Shown piece by piece: positions 43,847 to 52,501 of a stretch of 64,000 nt of DNA. Position 1 is the first letter of the stretch; each line of letters opens with the position of its first letter. The translations under genes were made by a program, and so were the position numbers. Under the pieces are notes generated by a model. That model saw nothing but the letters and a program-made list of their open reading frames with translations. It did not search any database and was not told the origin of the DNA. The DNA is from Flavobacteriaceae bacterium (lineage in GTDB: Bacteria > Bacteroidota > Bacteroidia > Flavobacteriales > Flavobacteriaceae): positions 2,418,501 through 2,482,500 of the forward strand of contig CP046177.1 of NCBI GenBank assembly GCA_014075215.1, read 5' to 3'.

Positions 43847-44782
43847 TTATGCAAAAATTGTAGTTAATCTATAGAGGAAGAATTCTGTGTTTTTGACCCC
43901 TCTAAATTGTAATCTAAAGGCTTTGATTTTGGCATTGAAAGATTCTGCCGCTGCATTAGTACTTCTATTAATGAAGTAATTCAATATTGATCTATAGTTA
44001 AGCCTGATAGAGTTTGCTATGGTATTAAAAGCCTTGTATGCTGTTTGTTCTACATCTTTATACCAATGCGCTAGTTTTGTATAAGCGACTTGTATTGAGT
44101 TTGCTGTGTTGAAGATATTTCTAAGTCCTTGTACGAGCTTAAAAGCTGTTTTGATATCAGGATATCTTTTAAAGAGGATGTTAGCTCTTACTCTTTGATC
44201 TTCTGTCCAATTACTTGGTGCTTTGTAGAGTAAGTATCTGCTTCTAGCCAAGAGTTGCTTTATGGTATCTCCATTTTCTAATATTTCAGGGTAATATTCT
44301 TTGTTATTGGTTTTGGCAAGTTTGATCCGTTCATTTTCTGTATCTATGGCTTCCCATCGATGTTTGATCCTAATTTCTTGAAGTGCTTCTAGAGCTAGTT
44401 TCTGTACATGGAATCTATCGGTTACTTGTATGGCTTTGGGGAAACACCGTTTGGCAATCAGCTTCATGGAGTTCGCCATATCTAGGGTAATTTCTCTGAC
44501 CTTGTTTCTTTTCGCAGATGAGATTTTAAATAGGTGTTTGATAATAGGTTCTGCTTTGGTAGTAGCTATGATCGCCACAATACTTCCTTTCTTTCCTTTA
44601 GCTTTTTTATTGGTAACGATGGTGTAGAGTTCTCCTTTTGATAAGGCTACTTCGTCGATAGATAATCGAGTTCCTATATTCTCAGGGAAGATCAACCACT
44701 CTTTGGCATGAGACTTTTCCTTCCACTGTTTAAACTCACTCAAATAATCTCGATACTGCCTTTGGAACTTCTTCCCATTCAC
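43847..44782 (-). CDS. ISAon1-family transposase, catalytic part
   Basis: A 311-residue DDE transposase of the ISL3-like group: RLSIDEVALSKGELYTIVTN with the first Asp, VREITLDMANSMKLIAKRCF, VTDRFHVQKLALEALQEIRI with the second Asp, and STNAAAESFNAKIKAFRLQF with the Glu. Sense codons continue upstream of ATG 44782 in the same frame (KTIARIYGVNGKKFQRQYRD), so the natural product is probably a fusion made by +1 frameshifting near the orfA stop at 44820. Confidence 0.9.
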   Translation of the reverse strand: MNGKKFQRQYRDYLSEFKQWKEKSHAKEWLIFPENIGTRLSIDEVALSKGELYTIVTNKKAKGKKGSIVAIIATTKAEPIIKHLFKISSAKRNKVREITLDMANSMKLIAKRCFPKAIQVTDRFHVQKLALEALQEIRIKHRWEAIDTENERIKLAKTNNKEYYPEILENGDTIKQLLARSRYLLYKAPSNWTEDQRVRANILFKRYPDIKTAFKLVQGLRNIFNTANSIQVAYTKLAHWYKDVEQTAYKAFNTIANSIRLNYRSILNYFINRSTNAAAESFNAKIKAFRLQFRGVKNTEFFLYRLTTIFA

Positions 44783-44819
44783 GCCATAGATTCTTGCAAT
44801 GGTTTTGCAATCACTCTTC

Positions 44820-45173
44820 TCAGTATCGACTAATCTCTTTTAAAAAAGCAGCAAACTCACCTGTCATGCGAGTTCCCTGAGCTACTAGATTCCAATCTCT
44901 TTGAATGATTTGCCTAGTCTCTTTATCTAACCATCTACGTCGCCTTACGTGAAGATACACAGTGTTTCCACGCAAAGGAAAGTCTTCAATAGTAATCTCT
45001 TTGTGGAAACCATGAGCAATTACATTAGGATTTATGACTTCTTTAGGAACAACATTACGCTCTTCAAAATACAAATGAAGTTCCTCATTTCGATGAGTGT
45101 GTCTTACCAAATCAAAATGTTCTACGAGCATCTCAGGTAAGATGAATTTTAAAAGGTCTAAGGATAATTCCAA
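44820..45173 (-). CDS. ISAon1-family transposase, N-terminal region
   Basis: A 117-residue protein (LLKFILPEMLVEHFDLVRHT, FHKEITIEDFPLRGNTVYLH, RRRRWLDKETRQIIQRDWNL) that matches the separately annotated N-terminal part of ISAon1 transposases, a DNA-binding region. Its end (EISRY-TGA) overlaps the region where the catalytic frame opens one base further on (CGA T ACT GAG), which suggests a programmed +1 frameshift. Part of the insertion at 43825. Confidence 0.87.
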   Translation of the reverse strand: MELSLDLLKFILPEMLVEHFDLVRHTHRNEELHLYFEERNVVPKEVINPNVIAHGFHKEITIEDFPLRGNTVYLHVRRRRWLDKETRQIIQRDWNLVAQGTRMTGEFAAFLKEISRY

Positions 45174-45394
45174 TCTCTGTTTTTTTTTACAAAGATCAAA
45201 ACTTTAATTCAATCCACACAAAACTTTTGACCCTGATCCCTAATTGCTTCGTTTCACTCGCAAAGACACACTTCATTCAATCTTCAATTAACAATTAATC
45301 TTCATCTGAACTCACACACAACTTTTGTGACTGATCCCAAAACGTTTCATACATTGATTTTGACAGTAAATATATTAAAAACTCGCTTAAATTC

Positions 45395-45413
45395 AAAAAG
45401 TTTAAACGAGTTC
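45395..45413 (+). repeat. Single end of repeat A
   Basis: AAAAAGTTTAAACGAGTTC matches the repeat A end with one change. A partial inverted partner (AAAACTCGCTTAAA) precedes it at about 45378. It lies 45 bp upstream of the original start codon of the interrupted lipoprotein gene. The remaining stretch to about 45650 is AT-rich and I see no gene in it. Confidence 0.65.
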
Positions 45414-45666
45414 ATTACTTTAACATTAGATGAATAAATGGATTTAAAAAAATTAAGAATTAGCCTCATAGCTTTTTTATAAGTTTTTACAAACGTATAT
45501 TATTTTTTTTGAAATAAAAAAATGTAAGACAAATTCATCTCAGTTCTTTATTCCTAAAAACAATTGAAGTTAAATTTACCGAATTTTAAACTTTCAAACT
45601 TTTTAACGTTAAAAAATAATTTCATCAGGATTTTATGACATGAGTAATATTTAGTAATTTGCAGGT

Positions 45667-45764
45667 TTCAGGGATGATTTCTCTCCCACGCTGAATTTTC
45701 GGGTTCTTCGAAAGGATAAAGGTATAGTAGGAATGGTTATTTTATCAATTTAAAAACTATTAAA
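45667..45764 (+). promoter_or_regulatory. Possible structured 5' leader of rocD
   Basis: A promoter-like TAATTTG (45655-45661) is followed by a GC-richer stretch unlike the surrounding DNA. TTCAG/CTGAA (about 45668 and 45692) can enclose GGGA/TCCC, and a second small hairpin is possible around TTTTCGGGTTCTTCGAAA (about 45697-45714). The start codon follows about 50 bases later. It could be a regulatory RNA element controlling ornithine aminotransferase. I do not recognise it as a known riboswitch class. Confidence 0.4.
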
Positions 45765-47003
45765 ATGGCTGTTTTAGAACACATGACTTCACAAGAAGCA
45801 ATTAATTTGGAAAATATATATGGAGCACACAATTATCATCCGTTACCGGTGGTGTTGAGTAGAGGAGAAGGGGTTTATGTATGGGATGTGGAAGGAAAAA
45901 AATACTATGATTTTTTATCGGCTTATTCTGCTGTCAATCAGGGTCATTGCCATCCTAAAATTGTAAATGCAATGATAGCGCAAGCACAAACTTTGAGTTT
46001 GACATCAAGAGCATTTTACAATGATATGCTGGGGAAATATGAAAAATTTGCCACCGCTTATTTTGGTTTTGACAAATTATTACCTATGAATACCGGGGCA
46101 GAGGCTGTTGAAACGGCATTAAAGTTGTGTAGAAAATGGGCATACGAAGTAAGAGGAATTAGAGAAAACGAAGCGCAGATTATTGTCTGCGAAAATAATT
46201 TTCACGGCAGAACGACTACTATTATTTCCTTTTCCAATGATCCTGTAGCACGTGAAAATTTTGGACCTTATACTAAGGGCTTTATCAAAATACCTTATGA
46301 TGATCTTTCGGCATTAGAAAAAGTGTTGGAAAGCACGTCTGATATAGCCGGATTTTTGGTAGAACCTATCCAAGGAGAAGCGGGAGTATATGTTCCCTCC
46401 GAAGGATATTTGGCAGCAGCAAAAGCCTTATGCGAAAAATACAATGCGTTATTCATCGCTGATGAAGTGCAAACAGGAATTGCACGTACAGGCAAGTTAT
46501 TAGCAGTAGACCACGAAAATGTAACTCCGGATATCTTGATTTTAGGAAAGGCACTGAGTGGTGGTGCGTACCCTGTTTCCGCAGTCTTATCAAACGATGC
46601 CATTATGAATGTGATCCAGCCGGGAAATCACGGCTCTACTTTTGGAGGAAATCCAATAGCGGCGGCTGTGGCCATTGCTGCCCTGGAAGTGGTTACCGAA
46701 GAGAGTTTAGCTGAAAATGCAGCGTATCTGGGAATGATATTGAGAAAAGAATTGACTGAATTTGCCAAAGAAAATGAATTAGTAAGTTTGGTCAGGGGAA
46801 AAGGATTATTAAATGCAATTGTTATCAATGATACCGAGGATAGCACTACTGCATGGGACATTTGTATAAAACTGAGAGATAATGGTTTGTTGGCAAAACC
46901 AACACATGGTAATATCATTCGTTTTGCACCACCTTTGGTCATAAATGAAGAAGAATTAAGGGATTGTATTTCAATTATTAAAAAGACAATTACAGCATTT
47001 TAG
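45765..47003 (+). CDS. rocD: Ornithine--oxo-acid transaminase
   Basis: A 412-residue class III PLP aminotransferase: NYHPLPVVLSRGEGVYVWDV, YDFLSAYSAVNQGHCHPKIV, PMNTGAEAVETALKLCRKWA, ENNFHGRTTTIISFSNDP, ADEVQTGIARTGK and the Schiff-base Lys in LILGKALSGGAYPVSAV. The match to ornithine delta-aminotransferase is close along the full length. It converts ornithine plus 2-oxoglutarate to glutamate semialdehyde and glutamate, in arginine and ornithine breakdown. It stands alone behind a long leader. Confidence 0.94.
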   Translation: MAVLEHMTSQEAINLENIYGAHNYHPLPVVLSRGEGVYVWDVEGKKYYDFLSAYSAVNQGHCHPKIVNAMIAQAQTLSLTSRAFYNDMLGKYEKFATAYFGFDKLLPMNTGAEAVETALKLCRKWAYEVRGIRENEAQIIVCENNFHGRTTTIISFSNDPVARENFGPYTKGFIKIPYDDLSALEKVLESTSDIAGFLVEPIQGEAGVYVPSEGYLAAAKALCEKYNALFIADEVQTGIARTGKLLAVDHENVTPDILILGKALSGGAYPVSAVLSNDAIMNVIQPGNHGSTFGGNPIAAAVAIAALEVVTEESLAENAAYLGMILRKELTEFAKENELVSLVRGKGLLNAIVINDTEDSTTAWDICIKLRDNGLLAKPTHGNIIRFAPPLVINEEELRDCISIIKKTITAF

Positions 47004-47088
47004 TAATTTGCGGAAGTTTTGGTAGCATTGAATGTAAAAGCTCAAAGCCCGAAGAAAATTTTCAATTGGAGTAATACCAAAAAGAATA

Positions 47089-47237
47089 TGAAAAAATATC
47101 GCATAAAAGAGTCAATTAAAAATCACAAGAATAAAATTCAAGAGCTGGCTAAAAAGTCAATAGTAGATACCAATGCCTATCAAGAATATCGAAAAATTGA
47201 TGAAAACTATCAAATGTTAGTATCAACACAATTTTAA
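47089..47237 (+). CDS. Small hypothetical protein or remnant
   Basis: A 49-codon frame from ATG 47089 (MKKYRIKESIKNHKNKIQEL to QMLVSTQF), lysine-rich and probably helical. The frame is open further back to 47019 without a convincing start. I do not recognise it. It may be a small gene or the tail of a lost one. Confidence 0.3.
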
Positions 47238-47283
47238 ACTAGAGCCCATAATTTTTATAAAAATTTTCTTTACTTTATTCGTT

Positions 47284-47296
47284 TTTAAATGAGTTC
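47284..47296 (+). repeat. Partial end of repeat A
   Basis: TTTAAATGAGTTC, 13 bp of the 19-bp repeat A end, lies 5 bp upstream of the start codon of the E1 dehydrogenase gene, in the place of its ribosome binding region. Confidence 0.55.
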
Positions 47297-47301
47297 TAGA
47301 A

Positions 47302-49290
47302 ATGAAAACGCTAATGAACTACAGTCGTTATAAAATTAAAAAGGAACAATTGCTTAAATTATATACGAGTATGTTAAAGCCTCGCTTAATTGAGGAAAAA
47401 ATGTTGGTTTTATTACGACAAGGGAAAATTTCCAAATGGTTTTCAGGAATTGGCCAAGAGGCCATTTCCGTAGGCGTAACTTCTGCATTAACAAAAGAAG
47501 AATATATATTGCCCATGCATAGAAATCTGGGTGTTTTTACAAGCAGAGAAATCCCTTTACATAGGTTATTTGCACAGTGGCAGGGAAAGAAGAGCGGTTT
47601 TACCAAAGGAAGAGATAGAAGTTTCCATTTCGGAACCCGGGAGTTCAATATTATAGGAATGATCTCTCATTTAGGGCCTCAATTAGGTGTAGCAGATGGT
47701 ATTGCACTTGCGAACGTATTAAAAAAAAACAACCGGGCATGTGCTGTATTTACAGGAGAAGGAGGGACGAGTGAAGGTGATTTTCACGAAGCATTAAATA
47801 TCGCTTCTGTTTGGAGTTTGCCTGTACTGTTTTGTATTGAAAACAACGGGTATGGATTATCTACCCCTGTATCCGAACAGTACCATTGCAAACACTTAGC
47901 AGATAGAGGGTTAGGTTATGGTATACCATCTTGTAGAATTGATGGCAATAATATTTTGGAAGTATTTACCAAAGTTTCCGAACTGGCACAAAGTATAAGA
48001 GAAAAACCCGGACCTGTTTTACTGGAATTTGAAACTTTCAGGATACGGGGTCATGAAGAAGCAAGTGGCACCGCATACGTTCCGAAAGAATTGATAGCAA
48101 CCTGGAAGGGCAGAGATCCGCTTATTAATTTTGAAGACTATCTGTTATCTGAAAATATAGTTGATGATGATTTTGTCAATCAAACCAAAATAACAATCAA
48201 GTCCGAGATCAAAGAACATTTACAAAAAGCGTATGATGAATCGGCTATCATTCCCAATATAAAAACAGAATTGAATGATGTTTATGCTGCTTACCGGCAA
48301 AAAATCATTCCTCCATCAAAAAATAAGGCGAACATTCGTCTGATAGATGCTATTTCCAAAGGTCTGGAGCAATCTATGGAAAAACATGATCATTTAATTA
48401 TAATGGGTCAGGATATTGCCGAATACGGAGGGGTTTTTAAGATTACCGATGGTTTTGTGAAAAAATTTGGAAAGGAACGTATCCGAAATACTCCTATATG
48501 TGAATCTGCCATTGTTGCCACTGCCTATGGTTTGAGTATAAGTGGTATGAAGGCTGTTGTGGAAATGCAATTTGCAGATTTTGTAAGTTCAGGATTCAAC
48601 CCAATTGTTAATCTGCTGGCAAAATCACATTATCGCTGGAGCCAATATGCAGATGTGGTCATACGGATGCCATGCGGAGCAGGAGTGAGGGCCGGTCCTT
48701 TTCACAGCCAGACAAATGAAGCCTGGTTTACTAAAACACCGGGACTAAAAGTAGTATATCCTGCTTTTCCCGAAGATGCAAAAGGATTGTTATGTGCAGC
48801 CATCAATGATCCAAACCCCGTATTATTTTTTGAACATAAAGCACTGTATCGATCTGTATATCAGGATGTTTCTGAAGACTATTTTACCGTAGAAATTGGA
48901 AAAGCCGCCATTTTAAAAGAAGGGGAGGACATGACTATTATTTCTTACGGAGCCGGAATTCACTGGGTTTTGGATACCTTAAAGCGTCATCCTGATATAC
49001 AGGCAGATGTCATTGATTTACGAACTTTGCAGCCTTTAGATACAGAAGCTATATATACATCGGTAAAGAAGACAGGAAAAGTAATCATTCTTCAAGAAGA
49101 TTCTTTATTCGGTGGTATTGCCAGTGATATATCAGCTATGATTACGGAAAACTGTTTTGAATTTTTAGATGCACCCGTAAAAAGAATTGCTAGCTTGGAA
49201 ACACCGATTCCATTTCAAGCAGCCCTGGAAAATCAATATTTACCAAAAGCCAGATTTGAAAAAGAAGTACTATCTCTGTTAAAATATTAA
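47302..49290 (+). CDS. 2-oxoacid dehydrogenase E1, alpha-beta fusion
   Basis: A 662-residue protein joining the two E1 subunits that are usually separate. Residues about 1-320 are the alpha part: WFSGIGQEAISVGVTSALTK and the TPP motif GEGGTSEGDFHEALNIASVW ending in ENNGYG. Residues about 345-662 are the beta part: ESMEKHDHLIIMGQDIAEYG, RIRNTPICESAIVATAYGLS and GASVRAG-like GAGVRAGPFHSQTNEAWF. It decarboxylates a 2-oxoacid for an E2 partner, probably branched-chain 2-oxoacids as in other Bacteroidota fusions; pyruvate is possible. The E2 and E3 genes are not nearby. Confidence 0.9.
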   Translation: MKTLMNYSRYKIKKEQLLKLYTSMLKPRLIEEKMLVLLRQGKISKWFSGIGQEAISVGVTSALTKEEYILPMHRNLGVFTSREIPLHRLFAQWQGKKSGFTKGRDRSFHFGTREFNIIGMISHLGPQLGVADGIALANVLKKNNRACAVFTGEGGTSEGDFHEALNIASVWSLPVLFCIENNGYGLSTPVSEQYHCKHLADRGLGYGIPSCRIDGNNILEVFTKVSELAQSIREKPGPVLLEFETFRIRGHEEASGTAYVPKELIATWKGRDPLINFEDYLLSENIVDDDFVNQTKITIKSEIKEHLQKAYDESAIIPNIKTELNDVYAAYRQKIIPPSKNKANIRLIDAISKGLEQSMEKHDHLIIMGQDIAEYGGVFKITDGFVKKFGKERIRNTPICESAIVATAYGLSISGMKAVVEMQFADFVSSGFNPIVNLLAKSHYRWSQYADVVIRMPCGAGVRAGPFHSQTNEAWFTKTPGLKVVYPAFPEDAKGLLCAAINDPNPVLFFEHKALYRSVYQDVSEDYFTVEIGKAAILKEGEDMTIISYGAGIHWVLDTLKRHPDIQADVIDLRTLQPLDTEAIYTSVKKTGKVIILQEDSLFGGIASDISAMITENCFEFLDAPVKRIASLETPIPFQAALENQYLPKARFEKEVLSLLKY

Positions 49291-49389
49291 TCTCAAAATC
49301 AAAGTGTTAAATATTAGTTAATAGCATTTTTACTCTTTATCTAAATACAGATAACTATATACCTTTATCAAAATACCTAATCTAATCGT

Positions 49390-50505
49390 ATGAAAAAAAT
49401 AATATACCCGTTAAGTTTAGTAATTGTAGTCTTATTACTATTTGCTGCAACAACTAAGAATGAAAGTGTGCTTACAAAAGATTTTGTCATTGGAAATCCT
49501 CAAATTGCTTCTATTAATAGCTTGAGTTTTGGACCGGAAGGAATTTTATTTATTGGAGATTCTGATAATGCAATGGTTTATGCCATTGACACAAAAGATA
49601 TATCATTAAAAAGCAAAGCTGATAAAATTGCAATTGAAGATTTTGATGTAAAAATTGCTGCTGCTTTAGGAACTACATCGAAAAATATCAGAATTACTGA
49701 TATGGCAGTAAACCCAATCTCAAAAGTTCCCTATTTCTCAGTGCATACCAGAGAAGGAAGGCCTGTTTTATTAAAACTGACAAGTGGGAGTTTAAAAAGT
49801 GTTTCTTTAAACAATGTCAGCTATTCTAAAATAGCATTAAATCACCCGGTTGCTAAAGGAGCTAAAGACCGGCGCGGACGGGAGTTAAGACGGTGGGCAA
49901 TTTCAGATATGAAATACTACAATGGAAAAGTGTTGGTTTCAGGGCTTTCTAACAAAGAGTTTAGTTCTTCATTCTCTAGTATTCCTTTCCCATTTACAAA
50001 AAAGCAAGATTTCGCGACTTTAGAAATTTATCATGTAGCGCATGGAAGGTATGAGACTTATGCTCCGGTTAAAACCTTTGATGTGACAGCCATAGAAGAT
50101 AAAGAATATTTATTAGCGAGCTACACCTGTACTCCATTAGTGTTGTTTCCTATTGATGAGTTAAAAGGAGGAAAACACTTAAAAGGAAGGACAATTGCAG
50201 AATTAGGAAGTGGAAATTCTCCTTTAGATATTATCAGTTTTAAAAAGGGAAATGAACTCAAATTCTTTATGTCTAACTCTAATAGACCCGTGATGCGAAT
50301 TAATTTTAAAGATATTGTTAATTTTAAAGAGTCATTAACCAAACCAGTAACAGAATTTGGCAAAAATGTTGGACTTACTTATGATAACCTGCCATTTGTG
50401 AATGTGCAGCAATTAGATGATTTAGATGAAGAAAATGTATTATTCTTAAGAAGAAGAAACGACGGAGTATTGTATTTGCACAATAGGAGTAAAAAATGGA
50501 TGTAG
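49390..50505 (+). CDS. Exported beta-propeller-like protein of unknown function
   Basis: A 371-residue protein with a signal peptide or anchor (IIYPLSLVIVVLLLFAATT). Repeated strands such as IASINSLSFGPEGILFIGDS, NAMVYAIDTKDISLKSKADK and SDMKYYNGKVLVSGLSNKEF suggest a beta-propeller of NHL or YWTD type. I do not recognise a specific family. Its stop overlaps the next start by 10 bases, and an intrinsic terminator lies 27 bp after the stop, inside the next gene. Confidence 0.65.
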   Translation: MKKIIYPLSLVIVVLLLFAATTKNESVLTKDFVIGNPQIASINSLSFGPEGILFIGDSDNAMVYAIDTKDISLKSKADKIAIEDFDVKIAAALGTTSKNIRITDMAVNPISKVPYFSVHTREGRPVLLKLTSGSLKSVSLNNVSYSKIALNHPVAKGAKDRRGRELRRWAISDMKYYNGKVLVSGLSNKEFSSSFSSIPFPFTKKQDFATLEIYHVAHGRYETYAPVKTFDVTAIEDKEYLLASYTCTPLVLFPIDELKGGKHLKGRTIAELGSGNSPLDIISFKKGNELKFFMSNSNRPVMRINFKDIVNFKESLTKPVTEFGKNVGLTYDNLPFVNVQQLDDLDEENVLFLRRRNDGVLYLHNRSKKWM

Positions 50506-51596
50506 GGATTAAAAGCGTAGCTAATGACCTCAAAAAGATCAAGAAATTCTTGATCTTTTTTTTAGCCATTTATGGACTGATATCCTGTATTACGAAAGAG
50601 AAAGATAGTGCATTTTTAATACGATATGAACACGGCACTGCCACGCATATTGATTTCAAAATAGATGATAAGAAAGCTAATTATACTGTTGTCTTAAAAG
50701 GAATAAAAAACCAAGCAATTATAGGAAATAGTGAATTAGATGGATATTCTATAACGTTTAAACCTATTATTCCTTTTACGGCAGGGGAATCGTATGAAAT
50801 ATTAAAAGATGGAATTGTTTTTATAACGTTTAGCATCAAAGCAATATCTGAAAACATCAAACCAAAAGTACTTACCATCTATCCAACTACAGATTCTGTT
50901 CCTGAAAACCTTCTAAAAATGCATTTTGTTTTTTCTAAACCAATGCAACAATCTGAGCCATTTTTAGACTTTATAAGAGTTATTAATAATGATACAAAAG
51001 AAGTCAGTAACCCATTTTTACCATTAGAAAATGAATTATGGAATAAGGATCATACAGAGATTACCTTGTGGCTGGACCCCGGAAGGATTAAACAAGATTT
51101 AATTCCAAATAAAAAATCAGGTATTCCAATTAAAAAAGGGAATACCTATGAAATAGTTATTCTCAATAATTTAAGAGATGCTGAGGGGATTTCTTTAGGG
51201 AAAAATTACAACAAAACAATACGAGTTAAAAAAAGAGATCGTAAACAACCTTCTGTAGAAAATTGGAAATTGAATCTCCCAAAACCAGAGACAAAATCAC
51301 CATTAGGCATTTATTTTGACGAACCTTTAGACATCACTTTAGTTAAAGAAATGATTCAAGTTTTAAATGATAAAAATGAATTAGCACAAGGTAATTTTGT
51401 ATTGACAGAGGGTGATAAAAATATTTTTTTTACTCCTATAAAAAATTGGAAAAGGGGAAAATATATACTTTTAATTGATAGTAAGTTAGAAGATTTGGCC
51501 GGAAATAATCTGAATCGTCTTTTTGATACTGATTTGCAGTTACCTCACGCAAAAAATCGCTCAATATCAAAACAAATCCAGTTTGTAATTCAATAA
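50496..51596 (+). CDS. Lipoprotein with SbsA-type Ig-like domains
   Basis: A 366-residue protein whose signal peptide with lipobox (KKFLIFFLAIYGLISC) comes after an unusually long 16-residue charged lead from ATG 50496. Two or three Ig-like domains follow, with the SbsA-type motif in KVLTIYPTTDSVPENLLKMH and FVFSKPMQQSE, and a second in GIYFDEPLDITLVKEMIQVL with KYILLIDSKLEDLAGNN. It is probably surface-exposed or periplasmic. The codons of the signal peptide form a strong terminator hairpin, so expression from upstream is likely limited. The overlap with the preceding gene suggests the two products work together. Confidence 0.7.
   Translation: MDVGIKSVANDLKKIKKFLIFFLAIYGLISCITKEKDSAFLIRYEHGTATHIDFKIDDKKANYTVVLKGIKNQAIIGNSELDGYSITFKPIIPFTAGESYEILKDGIVFITFSIKAISENIKPKVLTIYPTTDSVPENLLKMHFVFSKPMQQSEPFLDFIRVINNDTKEVSNPFLPLENELWNKDHTEITLWLDPGRIKQDLIPNKKSGIPIKKGNTYEIVILNNLRDAEGISLGKNYNKTIRVKKRDRKQPSVENWKLNLPKPETKSPLGIYFDEPLDITLVKEMIQVLNDKNELAQGNFVLTEGDKNIFFTPIKNWKRGKYILLIDSKLEDLAGNNLNRLFDTDLQLPHAKNRSISKQIQFVIQ
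50532..50563 (+). terminator. Intrinsic terminator within the signal-peptide codons of the next gene
   Basis: AAAAAGATCAAG (50532-50543) pairs perfectly with CTTGATCTTTTT (50549-50560) around AAATT, and the T-run continues to 50563. It lies 27 bp after the stop of the upstream gene, a normal terminator position, but inside the overlapping downstream gene. Confidence 0.85.
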
Positions 51597-52433
51597 ATTT
51601 AAGTTCTTCCTATAAAAAGAGAGGGTCAATTTATATTATTTAACATAATAATAATTATAGTACAAATGTCAATATTTGTTATTTATGTATTGTATGCCAT
51701 TCGTAAGCTATAATTCTATATTATGTAAAATATCCCAGAAACTGCTGTAATCTTTTTTAATATTCAGTATTTGGGTCATTAAAATTTCAAATACGCGATT
51801 CTCATGGATTAAGATTTTAGATTTATAATGAAAGTTATTTGTAGCTATAATTTGCCATTATGTAAAATTGCCGCTACCAAACGCTCGATTGCTTTTATAA
51901 AATCAAATTGTTATCACAATTTATTTTACACACAATTATCCATCGCTTGCCAACGCCAAAAAAAGCAAAAGCTTTTAGTTTCGTATTTATAATTCGTCTG
52001 TAATTAAAATTATCGTTGTAAAAAGTTTTCAGAAACTTATCGTAAAGCATTTCGCAACAGTACAAAATTTTCCCTTGCTCAAATCCTTGCTTAAAAATTT
52101 CTGTACACTTGCTTTGTTCTTACTTTCATTAGAATATTCTTTTAATTTGACTTCTAATATTATGTAAAATAGAAATTAAACTGTAGAACTTCTTAAGGTT
52201 TCATTTATCTTTTTTTCTTGATAAAAAAAGAAACAAAAAAATCAAGACTGCATAAAACTTTGGAAACAATTAACGGTTCGTTACACTATATTTTAGGAAA
52301 CATTGTAGCTAACCAAGACCACTTAAGAAAGAGCCTTAAAATGTAGAAACACTAATAAAAATAGTAACTAACCCCCTAAAATATTACGCTCCTCTCTCCT
52401 ATTGTTTTAACCAAATTTTTATGAGGTCAATAA
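51597..52433. other. Non-coding stretch with a thrice-repeated ATTATGTAAAAT motif
   Basis: About 840 bp with no credible gene. ATTATGTAAAAT occurs three times (about 51722, 51855 and 52160). Two copies are preceded by GCTATAATT and form a longer direct repeat about 134 bp apart. The second copy is framed by TTGCC on both sides. Function unknown; a recombination or mobile-element relic is possible. Confidence 0.5.
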
Positions 52434-52456
52434 AAAAACTCCTAAAAGGAGTTTTT
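52434..52456. terminator. Bidirectional terminator hairpin
   Basis: AAAAACTCC (52434-52442) pairs with GGAGTTTTT (52448-52456) around TAAAA, with A- and T-runs on the two sides. It lies just outside the left end of the IS3 element at 52472. Confidence 0.75.
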
Positions 52457-52501
52457 AATAAAGCATCAATTTGGATATGCAACAAAAAATGGTACAAAAA
52501 G

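Larger units (their letters stand above)
43825..45337 (-). mobile_element. ISAon1-type (ISL3-like) insertion sequence, complete (1513 bp)
   Basis: The ends are GGATCAAGACTAATTGTTGT (43825) and, as complement at the other end, GGATCAGTCACAAAAGTTGT (45337), matching at about 17 of 27 positions. An exact 8-bp target duplication CAAAACGT flanks it (43817-43824 and 45338-45345), the length typical of ISL3-like elements. A second end-like sequence (GGATCAGGGTCAAAAGTTTTG complement, ending about 45239) lies about 98 bp inside the right end. The insertion splits a lipoprotein gene. Confidence 0.9.

Noticed and set aside
47019..47088. Extended start of the small frame ending at 47237
   Set aside because: The upstream part has no convincing start and lies directly after the rocD stop. 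Only the ATG at 47089 is kept, at low confidence.
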